A stretch of DNA of 22,305 bases from a virus: positions 1 to 22,305 of the IMG/VR virus record IMGVR_UViG_3300044952_001320; one strand, given 5' to 3'. The first letter of the stretch is position 1, and every line of letters begins with the position of its first letter. A program made the position numbers and the translations under genes. Below the pieces are notes generated by a model. That model was not told the origin of the DNA and ran no database searches. It saw nothing but the letters and a program-made list of their open reading frames with translations. Of the stretch, positions 7,202 to 14,597 are shown piece by piece.

Positions 7202-9024
7202 AGTTACAGGAACTACTAGATTTTAACGCAGCTAATCTTGAAGAAAAATGGACCAAAAAGTATAAGAAAAGTATCAACTGCAACAGTCCCAAAGGGTTCA
7301 GCCAACGTGCTCACTGTGCTGCTAGACGCAAACGACAAAAGGGCGGAAAGACAACTAGCAATCCCTTGAATGAAAACAATAACGTAGAAATACACAACTA
7401 TAAAAAACTGGATCGCATCTTAGTTGCGTTGTGTAACCTAGTTGACACCAGACGAAAGAAAAACCCTGACAAATACGGATGGGTAGCCGCAGGGTTGTTG
7501 GATCCCCGCAACCGTCTTGTAATAGGTTTCAGCACATTTGCCAATGACAAATGGTATCATGCTGAACGATTGGCTATGAGGGCTTATCGTAAAAAATACG
7601 GAAGCATACCTGATGGCTGTATTATTGTAACCACATGCAGTCCATGCAGCGAGCAGATGCCAAGATATGGTGAAAGTTGTACTGACCTAATCAACAAGAG
7701 TCCTGTCAAAAAAGTCTATTGCGGTTACTCAGATACTACTCAATCCCAAAGTCAACGCACCTTCAATATTATGGTTACTGCTGATACAAACATACGAGAA
7801 CGGTGCCAAAAATTTGCTGAAAACTTTATGGATTGGGAAGCGCAATATTTGGATGAAAGCTTGCGTGATTGGTTCAAACAAAAATGGGTGCGATTTGGGA
7901 CAGATGGCAAGATCAGAGGCGACTGTGCTATAGGCAGTGAAGGCGAAGGCAAGCCCAAATGCCTGCCACAGCGGAAGGCTTGGGCACTGGGCAAGAAAAA
8001 ACGTGCAACTGCTGCTAGGCGCAAGCGTAGAGAAGATCCCAATCCTGAACGTGAAGGCAAGGCCCGGAACGTAGCCACAAAAGAAAGTGTTGGCTCTACA
8101 AAATTGGGAGATCTCTGCACTATCAAAACTAATTTTCCTGATGCTGACTTTTGGCTTGTGCGACGCAGTGATAGAACAAATGTAGGCACACCAACCAAAG
8201 AATTCAGTCCCTATCATATTGGAATCAAAGTCACAGCTACTGAACAGCTGATTCCTCAATATCTCTACTATATGATGATGCATCTCCACAACCAAGGCTA
8301 TTGGCAAACCAGGAGCATAGGCACCACGGCTCTCTTGAACATACGCACAGAAGATGTGAAAAACATCCAACTGGCTTTGACTGAACATGAGCTGAAAGAA
8401 AACTCCAGTTGTCCTCATTGTGGTGGCCAAATGGTTAACTACTCTATGCTCAGTGAAAAACAAGATGCCTGCTATTACAAAGTCAAGAGTCGCTACAAAG
8501 TTTGGCCCAGTGCCTATGCCAGCGGTGCATTAGTGCAGTGCAGGAAAAAGGGTGCCAAAAACTGGGGCAAGAGCAAGACAAATGAAGCTGCCCCATGGCT
8601 CGGGCAGGGAGATGAGCCGCTGCCCACCAAACTCTATCATGTCACACGCACACGAAACCGTTTGAGCATTCGCCAGAGAGGACTTGTTCCCAAAACCAAA
8701 GAGCACAAGAGAGTGTTCCGCAAGCCAGGTGTATTTGGCTTTGAAACATTTGAACAAGCTGAAGACTGGGCTTACTATTGGAGTCAAGATGATCGTGAGA
8801 GCATGGATATTTGGGAAATAGACGTTGAAGATACAAGTGATCTCACTCCAGACTCAGCATGGGATATTCAGCAAGATTACGATGCATGGGTAATCTACAA
8901 GCCAATTCCTGCAGCCAATGTGAGGCTGAAATTTACGCAACGCTGGCCAGAACCTCGGGGAAAGCCTTTTACAACGGTGAAAAAAATCCGCAACCTTGAA
9001 GAAGATCCTAATGAAACTGAATGA
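7198..9024 (+). CDS. Mosaic protein: Cys modules, cytidine-deaminase-like domain, HsdS-like recognition domain and ART-like domain
   Basis: 608 residues from ATG 7198 (ATGA overlap). In order: leader MKLQELLDF; a small basic Cys module (INCNSPKGFSQRAHC, 26-40); a zinc deaminase-like domain (about 68-180) with HAE at 121-123 and CSPC at 147-150, the CDA/dCMP deaminase signature; a basic linker module (KWVRFGTDGKIRGDC at 229-243, then a run of Lys/Arg to about 295). A domain at 300-400 resembles one target-recognition domain of a type I restriction S subunit (KLGDLCTI ... IPQYLYYMM ... IGTTALLNI). A CPHCGG knuckle (405-410) follows, then YKVWPSAYASGALVQCRK (433-450). A C-terminal region (478-578) begins LYHVTRTRN..SIRQRGL, like KptA/DarT-type ART folds. 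No methylase or restriction subunit is nearby. It is probably a DNA-associated packaged protein. The deaminase call is firm; the others are tentative. Confidence 0.72.
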   Translation: MKLQELLDFNAANLEEKWTKKYKKSINCNSPKGFSQRAHCAARRKRQKGGKTTSNPLNENNNVEIHNYKKLDRILVALCNLVDTRRKKNPDKYGWVAAGLLDPRNRLVIGFSTFANDKWYHAERLAMRAYRKKYGSIPDGCIIVTTCSPCSEQMPRYGESCTDLINKSPVKKVYCGYSDTTQSQSQRTFNIMVTADTNIRERCQKFAENFMDWEAQYLDESLRDWFKQKWVRFGTDGKIRGDCAIGSEGEGKPKCLPQRKAWALGKKKRATAARRKRREDPNPEREGKARNVATKESVGSTKLGDLCTIKTNFPDADFWLVRRSDRTNVGTPTKEFSPYHIGIKVTATEQLIPQYLYYMMMHLHNQGYWQTRSIGTTALLNIRTEDVKNIQLALTEHELKENSSCPHCGGQMVNYSMLSEKQDACYYKVKSRYKVWPSAYASGALVQCRKKGAKNWGKSKTNEAAPWLGQGDEPLPTKLYHVTRTRNRLSIRQRGLVPKTKEHKRVFRKPGVFGFETFEQAEDWAYYWSQDDRESMDIWEIDVEDTSDLTPDSAWDIQQDYDAWVIYKPIPAANVRLKFTQRWPEPRGKPFTTVKKIRNLEEDPNETE

Positions 9025-10123
9025 CCTACTGAACAAGCCTACCAGTAGCGTAGCTGAGCTGGCTAAAAAATACAAAGTGTCGCCAGCTGTTGTGGACCAG
9101 CAGCTAGCACAAGGCATTAAAGTAGAAATGGAGCACACTAAGTTGCGCAGTGTGGCACGAGAAATAGCCTTGGACCATTTGGGTGAGGACCTCCATTACT
9201 ATGAGAAGTTGAGCAAGATTGAAAAAATCAAAGTTCAAGAACATCAACTAGTTGAACTGTTTGACTTGAACAAGCCACCACAAGGAGTACAAGGTCCCAA
9301 TCTAAGATTTTCGCAGGGAAGGGTAGCATATTACGGTTTTGCAGTTGACGATAAAAAATATTTTGTTGAGTTTCATAACTTTCCTGAGCAAGATGTAGAG
9401 ATAGTTTTTGGTGATGAGCATGGTAACGTTGGATTGACGCACACAGGAAATGCCACCAAAGTTTTTTGGTCAGTTGCACAATGTCTAGTTGATTATTTGG
9501 AAAGGCATCCCAGTGTGCAAAAGATCTACTTCACATCGCATTCTGATGAGCCCAGTCGATTGAGACTGTACCACTCACTGAGTAACCGGTTGGCTCAACA
9601 GTTGGGATGGCATGCCAGCAGCAAAAAGGGTCGGAAAGATGTTGAATATTACGTTACCAAAGATCTATTGCGCTCACTTGATGAAAACTCACTCCTAGTA
9701 GAGCTGTTTGACTTGAGCAACGTGCCCGAAGGTGTGAGGCCTCCTGTATATGATTCTCAAGAAGGGGGTAATGACTACTATGTGTTTCGGGTTGATCAGA
9801 AAAGGTATACGTGTGTATTCGCTGACCTTGGAGATCAAACTTACGATTTCAAATTCCGAGACCCAGAGAAAAGAACAAGTATAACAGGTGCAGGAGATGC
9901 TGCCAAAGTATTTTGGGGTGTAGCTAAAACTATTGACATGTTTGTGAAATCACACAAGGTCAACATGCTCAAGTTCGGCGCTAGCGAGCCTAGCAGGCAA
10001 AAGCTTTACACTGTACTTAGTAAAAGGCTGGCAGAAACACTGGGTTGGAAAAGAGAAATAGTTAAACATCCTAGTGACCCTGCTACATACTTTAGGCTCC
10101 GCAACCCCAACTATCAATCTTAA
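9011..10123 (+). CDS. MKL-leader protein with DUF5661-like module and two Alt-N-like repeats
   Basis: 370 residues from ATG 9011, chosen because MKLNDLL matches the leader of its neighbours; it overlaps the previous gene by 14 bases. Residues 13-72 form a helical module (VAELAKKYKVS ... GIKVEMEHT ... IALDHLGED..YY). I associate it with the DUF5661 family of phages and plasmids (name from memory). Two copies of an alpha/beta domain follow, about 79-217 and 228-363. Each contains VELFDL, a YY.F.VD..(K/R)Y strand, a G(N/D)A.KVFW.VA helix, and SR.(R/K)LY..LS.RLA..LGW. The order of strands and helices recalls the region after the leader in T4 Alt and is also GNAT-like, but without a clear acetyl-CoA loop. 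No catalytic residues are evident. It is probably a packaged or head-associated protein of unknown activity. Confidence 0.72.
   Translation: MKLNDLLNKPTSSVAELAKKYKVSPAVVDQQLAQGIKVEMEHTKLRSVAREIALDHLGEDLHYYEKLSKIEKIKVQEHQLVELFDLNKPPQGVQGPNLRFSQGRVAYYGFAVDDKKYFVEFHNFPEQDVEIVFGDEHGNVGLTHTGNATKVFWSVAQCLVDYLERHPSVQKIYFTSHSDEPSRLRLYHSLSNRLAQQLGWHASSKKGRKDVEYYVTKDLLRSLDENSLLVELFDLSNVPEGVRPPVYDSQEGGNDYYVFRVDQKRYTCVFADLGDQTYDFKFRDPEKRTSITGAGDAAKVFWGVAKTIDMFVKSHKVNMLKFGASEPSRQKLYTVLSKRLAETLGWKREIVKHPSDPATYFRLRNPNYQS
9245..10099 (+). repeat. Tandem pair of Alt-N-like domains
   Basis: Residues 79-217 and 228-363 of the 9011 gene repeat the same domain. Shared anchors are VELFDL, the VD.K.Y strand, KVFW.VA, and PSR..LY..LS.RLA..LGW. 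Two further, more diverged copies lie at 12013-12870. Confidence 0.6.
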
Positions 10124-10126
10124 ATA
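10121..10126 (+). promoter_or_regulatory. Candidate late promoter core TAAATA
   Basis: CTTAAATA overlaps the stop of the 9011 gene; the core ends 27 bases before ATG 10154. The spacing matches the other candidates ahead of MKL-leader genes. Confidence 0.45.
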
Positions 10127-10153
10127 CAAACGTATTAATACCGGGTGGTTGGC

Positions 10154-10627
10154 ATGAAGCTGCAAGATCTACTACAAGAAAACACCAGTTTCAATAACTG
10201 GACACGTTTTACTGACGCCAGTCTTGAAGCTGACTTTCAGGAATACAAACAAAAAGAACAGCGTAAATGGAAACAACGAGCTGAGTTGATACAAGCCCGC
10301 TGGCCCTTGTTTCAAGACATACAAGAGTTTCGACAAGCCTTGAGCTCAGCCCCTGTTGTAGATGTTGACAGCTTGAGATCAGTGCAAAACCTCACTAAAA
10401 ATCGCAGTATTGCGGACATCAAAGACATGGTCAGCAGCTATGCATGGCCTCGAGATGTAGCTAGAATACAACAGGGTTACCAAGAAAACCACAAAATGCC
10501 TCTGCCCATTATTATAAAAGGGCAACAGGGCATGTGGATCATGGCAGGCAACACACGTCAAAGTGTGGCTAGAGTCCTGGGAATCACACCTCGCGCACTG
10601 TTAGTGGATGTAAGTGACAGGCCCTAG
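10154..10627 (+). CDS. Small MKL-leader protein with ParB/sulfiredoxin-like C-terminal domain
   Basis: 157 residues from ATG 10154; a GTG at 10145 would add three residues but would spoil the MKLQDLLQE leader. Leader residues 1-9 end in LQE, a plausible cleavage site for a T4 gp21-type prohead protease (consensus L/I-x-E). Residues 17-60 are strongly charged and helical. The C-terminal part (about 75-155) has the pattern of a ParB-like fold: PLPIIIKGQQGMWIMAGNTR near 115-135, then SVARVLGITPRALLVDV. The G-N-T-R turn sits where ParB/Srx proteins have G-x-x-R. It is short, has no HTH, and is unlikely to be a partition protein. The next gene begins with a related domain. Confidence 0.65.
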   Translation: MKLQDLLQENTSFNNWTRFTDASLEADFQEYKQKEQRKWKQRAELIQARWPLFQDIQEFRQALSSAPVVDVDSLRSVQNLTKNRSIADIKDMVSSYAWPRDVARIQQGYQENHKMPLPIIIKGQQGMWIMAGNTRQSVARVLGITPRALLVDVSDRP

Positions 10628-10632
10628 CTGGC

Positions 10633-10640
10633 AATAAATA
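10633..10640 (+). promoter_or_regulatory. Candidate late promoter AATAAATA
   Basis: AATAAATA differs from the T4 late element TATAAATA only at the first base and fits the looser NATAAATA form described for T4-like cyanophages. It ends 28 bases before ATG 10669. Confidence 0.55.
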
Positions 10641-10668
10641 TCTCAGGACTTTTATAAATGAGACTGAA

Positions 10669-13509
10669 ATGAAGTTGTGGGATTTTCTACAAGAAGTAAA
10701 AATAGACAACAAGCAGGGTATTGGGGAAGTTCCTGACAACAACAATGTTGATTATCTAGGATTGCGAGTGCTCATGCGCCCCAGTGTGTTTTTGGGACTT
10801 GCATCAACATTGTACCGAGAACAAGCTTCAAGCGTGGACTATATCAAACAACAGTTGGCCCAAGGACGGGGCATAGCCAGCCCTTGGTTGGTAATTGATA
10901 TTCCTCAAGCTTGGGGGCAAAACAACCTTGATGCGCCAGCCCGAGTCGTCAGTCATGAAGGCCGCAACAGAATGTATGCAGTGCTGGAAACAGAGGGTGA
11001 CGAGCCCATTGAGACCCATTTGTTTTTCTCAGGTGGGTTGCGCAACAGGCACATCAAGCCCAACTGGATTGAGAACATGAATAAGAGTTTGGTGCCACAA
11101 CGCAGCAATCAGAGAGTTCCTGGGCCATTTTTCCAAACTTTGAATCAGCAGCCCAATACCTTATCTGAAGAAACCGCTGAGCAAAGAGCCACATATAGAG
11201 CTAGCTGGCGAGGTAGATTGGGTGAATATGATCCCAACTTCTTTGACGTGGAAGAAGACTCATTGGAAGATGAAAAAGGTCAAGTGATCGCAGTCAAAGA
11301 CGTTCTACGTCCCAAGAGAAATTTGAATTCAAAATTGAGCTTTGAACCCAATCCTCAACTTGTGTATAGAGGCATGAGCAATGCTGAATTTGAAAACATC
11401 AAAAAAACAGGGGTAATCAAAAGCAAAGGTGATTACAATTTACAAGGACAAGAGGGCCTAACCTACTTTACCACTCGTCCCGAAACAGCTGACAGCTATG
11501 CTCACAGTTTTGCACCTTGGAGTCAAAAAGCCAACTGGGACAAACCAGCTTGGGTGATTGCTGTGCCCAAACCAGACCCATCCCAAATTGTTCATGTACC
11601 AGGCACTGGCTCTCACGAAGTTGGAGTAAAAGGTGTTATAAATGCTGATCAAATAAAAGAGATATACCGCGGAAAAGTTGTGGAGTACGATCCTGGTGTC
11701 CCCAACCAAGTAGCCCCCTCTGCATGGTTGCATTGGGAAAAAGTTCCTGTTAAAATAGTTGTTACAGAACGCAACGGTGCACCTGGCACCCTAAAAGCAA
11801 AAATAAGTAAACGATATGGTGGCAGTGTTACTTGTGCAAAAGCCAAAAAGTTAAAATCCCGTAAAACATCTACAGCCCTAGACAAACGACAAGCCAACTG
11901 GTTTCTCAACATGCAGGACTGCAATGAAAGCCAGGGGGTCCAACCTATAACTGAACTTGTGTCACTGCCTAAAACACCTGTTGAATGGAAACAACAACAG
12001 TTTAACTTTGGTAGGAGATATCTAACAGCCTTTGAGCTTGATAATCATCTTGTTGAAATACGTATGGATCAAGATCGCAGTCATTATGCTTTACAAAACG
12101 CCATGTTACTTGACCCTATACAAATAAATCCCCAAGCTCACGGCTACACTATTTTGTTTATGGTTGATGATGAAATAATAAAAACTGGACTACTTGGTCA
12201 AAAAAGTTCCACGCTGTTGGCACAAACTTTTGGTAGAATACTGCAATGGTTGAAAACGCACAAATGGGATTATATAATATTCACTGGAGCCCGAGGCAGC
12301 AGAAACAAACTATACGGCATGATTAGTCGACAGCTTGCTAGAGAGTTTGGAGCAAAACTGCATTTTGATTTTGACACCAGTGACTTTGTGGTTTACAAAC
12401 CATCAACATTTGCACAAAAACTTGTGCGCGAAGCACTAACTTGGCAGTTACCCAGCAACAACTGGACTGTTCAATCAAAGTATGATCGCGATATCACATA
12501 TAAGTTTGCTGTGGACGGTGAAAAATATTTCATGGAAATCGTGAACATTCCCGAACCCAACAACCGTGGCATTTATGACATTGAGTTTTTCCATGAAGAA
12601 CATGGCATGGATATAACAGGATTAGGTGTCAGTCATGCAATGAAAGTTTTCAGTGCTGTCAAACAGCTGGCCCGTGACGCTCAAGGACGTTTAACTGACT
12701 TGCCGATCAATGCTTGGTTTTTCAGTGGTCGTGGAGCAAGCCGACAAAAACTTTATTTACGGTTGGCACAGCAACTAGCTGAAGAAATGGGTTGGAAGCT
12801 TACTACTACTCGGGCACTCATGCCCTTGCAGGGTGACAGCAACATGCAGGGCTATTTGATATACAGTCCCAAAATTGAAAATCGCATATTGAATCCCAAA
12901 CTTAGGGACATACAAGAAGCCGAATCCGCAGGATCAGCACTGACAATATTTGATATTGATAGCACGCTTATGAAAACGTCTGCCGCTGTATATGTAGTCA
13001 ACACTCAAGGTAAACGAGCCAAACTCACAGCTCAAGATTTCAATAGTTATCAACTGAAACCCGGAGAATATTTTGATTTTCAGGAGTTTGAAGACAGCGA
13101 TTTGTTTCACGACACAAGTGAACCCATAGCACAAATATGGCGCACTGCACAAAACACCTTGGCCAATACCGGGCGCCGACCAGGAAGTCGAGTTGTAATA
13201 ATCACCGCACGTGGACCATTCAACAACACAGAAAAGTTTTTGAAGACATTTGAAAAACACGGTTTGGACATGACCAAAGTGCGGGTGTTTACTGTGGGTG
13301 GTGCTAGAAACAAAAAACCACTTATCCGGCAGTTATTGCAACAACACAACTATACGGAAACACGTATCTTTGATGATCATCTAGGAAATCTGCGAGACTT
13401 TTTAAGTCTGCACCCGGAGTTTCCCCAGGTAACTTTTAAAGCTTTTGCAGTGGGCGCAGCAGGTAATGTTGGTCAACCTGTTGTCATACAAGGAACAACC
13501 GATGAGTAA
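10669..13509 (+). CDS. 946-residue mosaic: ParB-like, ART-like, two Alt-N-like repeats and HAD phosphatase
   Basis: The largest protein here, from ATG 10669; no strong Shine-Dalgarno is seen. Leader MKLWDFLQE ends in an L-Q-E cleavage-like site. Residues 30-130 form a ParB/Srx-like domain with SHEGRNRMYAV (95-105). Residues 176-363 form an ART-like domain nearly colinear with that of the 4545 gene: Arg234 in VYRGM, TYFTTR (265-270), and SHE with Glu317. The first acid of the ExE pair is Ser315, so catalysis may be altered. Residues 372-418 form a basic/Cys module (ISKRYGGSVTC ... LDKRQANWFLN). Residues 449-578 and 591-734 are two Alt-N-like repeats. Residues 757-925 form a HAD phosphatase: FDIDST with Asp762/Asp764, ITARG with Thr846, Lys882/883, and DDHLGN (902-907), so all four motifs are present. 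It may be a packaged enzyme with several activities acting early in infection. The HAD call is firm. Confidence 0.75.
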   Translation: MKLWDFLQEVKIDNKQGIGEVPDNNNVDYLGLRVLMRPSVFLGLASTLYREQASSVDYIKQQLAQGRGIASPWLVIDIPQAWGQNNLDAPARVVSHEGRNRMYAVLETEGDEPIETHLFFSGGLRNRHIKPNWIENMNKSLVPQRSNQRVPGPFFQTLNQQPNTLSEETAEQRATYRASWRGRLGEYDPNFFDVEEDSLEDEKGQVIAVKDVLRPKRNLNSKLSFEPNPQLVYRGMSNAEFENIKKTGVIKSKGDYNLQGQEGLTYFTTRPETADSYAHSFAPWSQKANWDKPAWVIAVPKPDPSQIVHVPGTGSHEVGVKGVINADQIKEIYRGKVVEYDPGVPNQVAPSAWLHWEKVPVKIVVTERNGAPGTLKAKISKRYGGSVTCAKAKKLKSRKTSTALDKRQANWFLNMQDCNESQGVQPITELVSLPKTPVEWKQQQFNFGRRYLTAFELDNHLVEIRMDQDRSHYALQNAMLLDPIQINPQAHGYTILFMVDDEIIKTGLLGQKSSTLLAQTFGRILQWLKTHKWDYIIFTGARGSRNKLYGMISRQLAREFGAKLHFDFDTSDFVVYKPSTFAQKLVREALTWQLPSNNWTVQSKYDRDITYKFAVDGEKYFMEIVNIPEPNNRGIYDIEFFHEEHGMDITGLGVSHAMKVFSAVKQLARDAQGRLTDLPINAWFFSGRGASRQKLYLRLAQQLAEEMGWKLTTTRALMPLQGDSNMQGYLIYSPKIENRILNPKLRDIQEAESAGSALTIFDIDSTLMKTSAAVYVVNTQGKRAKLTAQDFNSYQLKPGEYFDFQEFEDSDLFHDTSEPIAQIWRTAQNTLANTGRRPGSRVVIITARGPFNNTEKFLKTFEKHGLDMTKVRVFTVGGARNKKPLIRQLLQQHNYTETRIFDDHLGNLRDFLSLHPEFPQVTFKAFAVGAAGNVGQPVVIQGTTDE
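11194..11757 (+). repeat. ART-like domain segment, copy 2
   Basis: Codes for residues 176-363 of the 10669 gene and is the partner of 5910-6473. Conserved blocks include WRGRL.EYDPNFFDVEED, PNPQLVYRGMSNAEFE, GQEGLTYF, PAWVIAVPKPDPS and HEVG. The flanking domains differ completely from those around copy 1. Confidence 0.75.
12013..12870 (+). repeat. Second pair of Alt-N-like domains
   Basis: Residues 449-578 and 591-734 of the 10669 gene. Anchors: FTGARGSRNKLYGMISRQLA in one and FFSGRGASRQKLYLRLAQQLA in the other, compared with PSR.(R/K)LY..LS.RLA in the 9011 gene. The first copy is the most degenerate of the four. Confidence 0.5.
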
Positions 13510-14548
13510 CTTGACAGTGTTAGGTGCCAACAGCCTATATGTGCGTGAACAAGGCGCCATGGCTTACAGCGATGATGGCGTTTTATACACCTCGACAACA
13601 TACAGCTCTGATCCCGATCTTTATCACAGTTTAACTGGCGCTGTGAGTCGAGGCGGATTGATAATAGCAATAACCACTCGTGGAGATATTGCCGTGGGCA
13701 CCAGTTTGCAAGACATGGGTCAAGGACCCAGCATTGGTGGCAATCAAGGATGGTTTCGTCCCACAAGCATCGCAACAGACAGCACAGACGTTTTGATTGC
13801 CGGTATGTATAAAAGCAACAGTCTTGTGGAAACTGGTACCATCTACACAAATCAAGAAAACGACAGTTTGTTATATGCAGACTCGGGAAATATTTTAATA
13901 ACCGACACCGTAAGTCCCGCGGACATTGTGGCATTCACAGGCACACAAGCTGTTATCTATTACCCTTTGTATCAGTTTGCCAGCAACAGCATTGTTTACA
14001 ACATACAACATTATGTCAACGCCCCAGTGAACACAGGCAGTGAAAATGTTTGGGTAGCAACAGGTAGAATCAACAACACAGGTGCTATTTGGTATAGCAA
14101 CAACCAAACCACATGGAACACTGTGACTTTACCGTCACAATTTGCCCAACGCACAGTCTATACCAGCGCCATACGAGAAAACACTTGGTATTTTGGTGCC
14201 TGGGGCATCATACTCACAGCCAACAAGCTGGTTGGCCCTACTTGGGAAGCAAGTCAAGAACTTGTGGTTGCTCAAGCACAGCCTGATATACGATGGATCT
14301 CAGTGAATCCCGACAACAACATGTTGGCTGTAAGTTCCGGAGCAATTTTCTACAGTGCTGATGGAACCAGTTGGGCAGGCTATCAAAAATCAGGGTATAG
14401 CTTTCAGGGTGCAGCGTGGTTTCAAAATGCCTGGCGTGTGGGATCTAGCAGCTTGCTGGCCAGCCAGGTCTTTTCGTCAAGTAATGGCCAAGACTGGTCT
14501 GGCTCTAGTGTGGCTGTTAGTGCTAGAGATATTGTTGTGTTGCCTTGA
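13502..14548 (+). CDS. Beta-propeller-like protein with Asp-box-like repeats
   Basis: 348 residues from ATG 13502, which has AAGGAA at 13490-13495 six bases upstream. It overlaps the previous gene by 8 bases. The protein is rich in Ser, Thr, Asn, Gly, Tyr and Trp and almost entirely beta-strand-like. Repeated motifs of the form (Y/F)S.(D/N)G..W occur near residues 199 (YSNNQTTW), 285 (YSADGTSW) and 325 (SSSNGQDW). These resemble the Asp boxes (S-x-D-x-G-x-x-W) of sialidase-like or photosynthesis-stability-factor-like propellers. There is no signal peptide and no MKL leader. Composition and fold suit a virion surface or adhesion protein, but no enzymatic residues can be assigned. It follows the packaged-protein run and could be transcribed with it. 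Confidence 0.65.
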   Translation: MSNLTVLGANSLYVREQGAMAYSDDGVLYTSTTYSSDPDLYHSLTGAVSRGGLIIAITTRGDIAVGTSLQDMGQGPSIGGNQGWFRPTSIATDSTDVLIAGMYKSNSLVETGTIYTNQENDSLLYADSGNILITDTVSPADIVAFTGTQAVIYYPLYQFASNSIVYNIQHYVNAPVNTGSENVWVATGRINNTGAIWYSNNQTTWNTVTLPSQFAQRTVYTSAIRENTWYFGAWGIILTANKLVGPTWEASQELVVAQAQPDIRWISVNPDNNMLAVSSGAIFYSADGTSWAGYQKSGYSFQGAAWFQNAWRVGSSSLLASQVFSSSNGQDWSGSSVAVSARDIVVLP

Positions 14549-14597
14549 CAAATACAGCGTCATAGCACAAAGTTAGCACACACAAAGGAGATACAAC

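Noticed and set aside
8098-8400. HsdS-like domain as evidence of a type I restriction-modification system
   Set aside because: Only one recognition-like domain exists, fused in a mosaic, and no HsdM or HsdR gene lies in the window.
7729-8463. 244-codon minus-strand open frame opposite the deaminase-mosaic gene
   Set aside because: It lies fully inside a convincing plus-strand gene, shows no recognisable domain, and is Cys/Phe/Ser-rich as expected of an antisense frame.
14545-14573. Perfect TTGACA (14545-14550) as a promoter for the DsbA-like/polymerase genes
   Set aside because: At the expected 17-base spacing there is only CAAAGT, and no better -10 is nearby. The hexamer also lies at the stop codon of the previous gene and may be chance.
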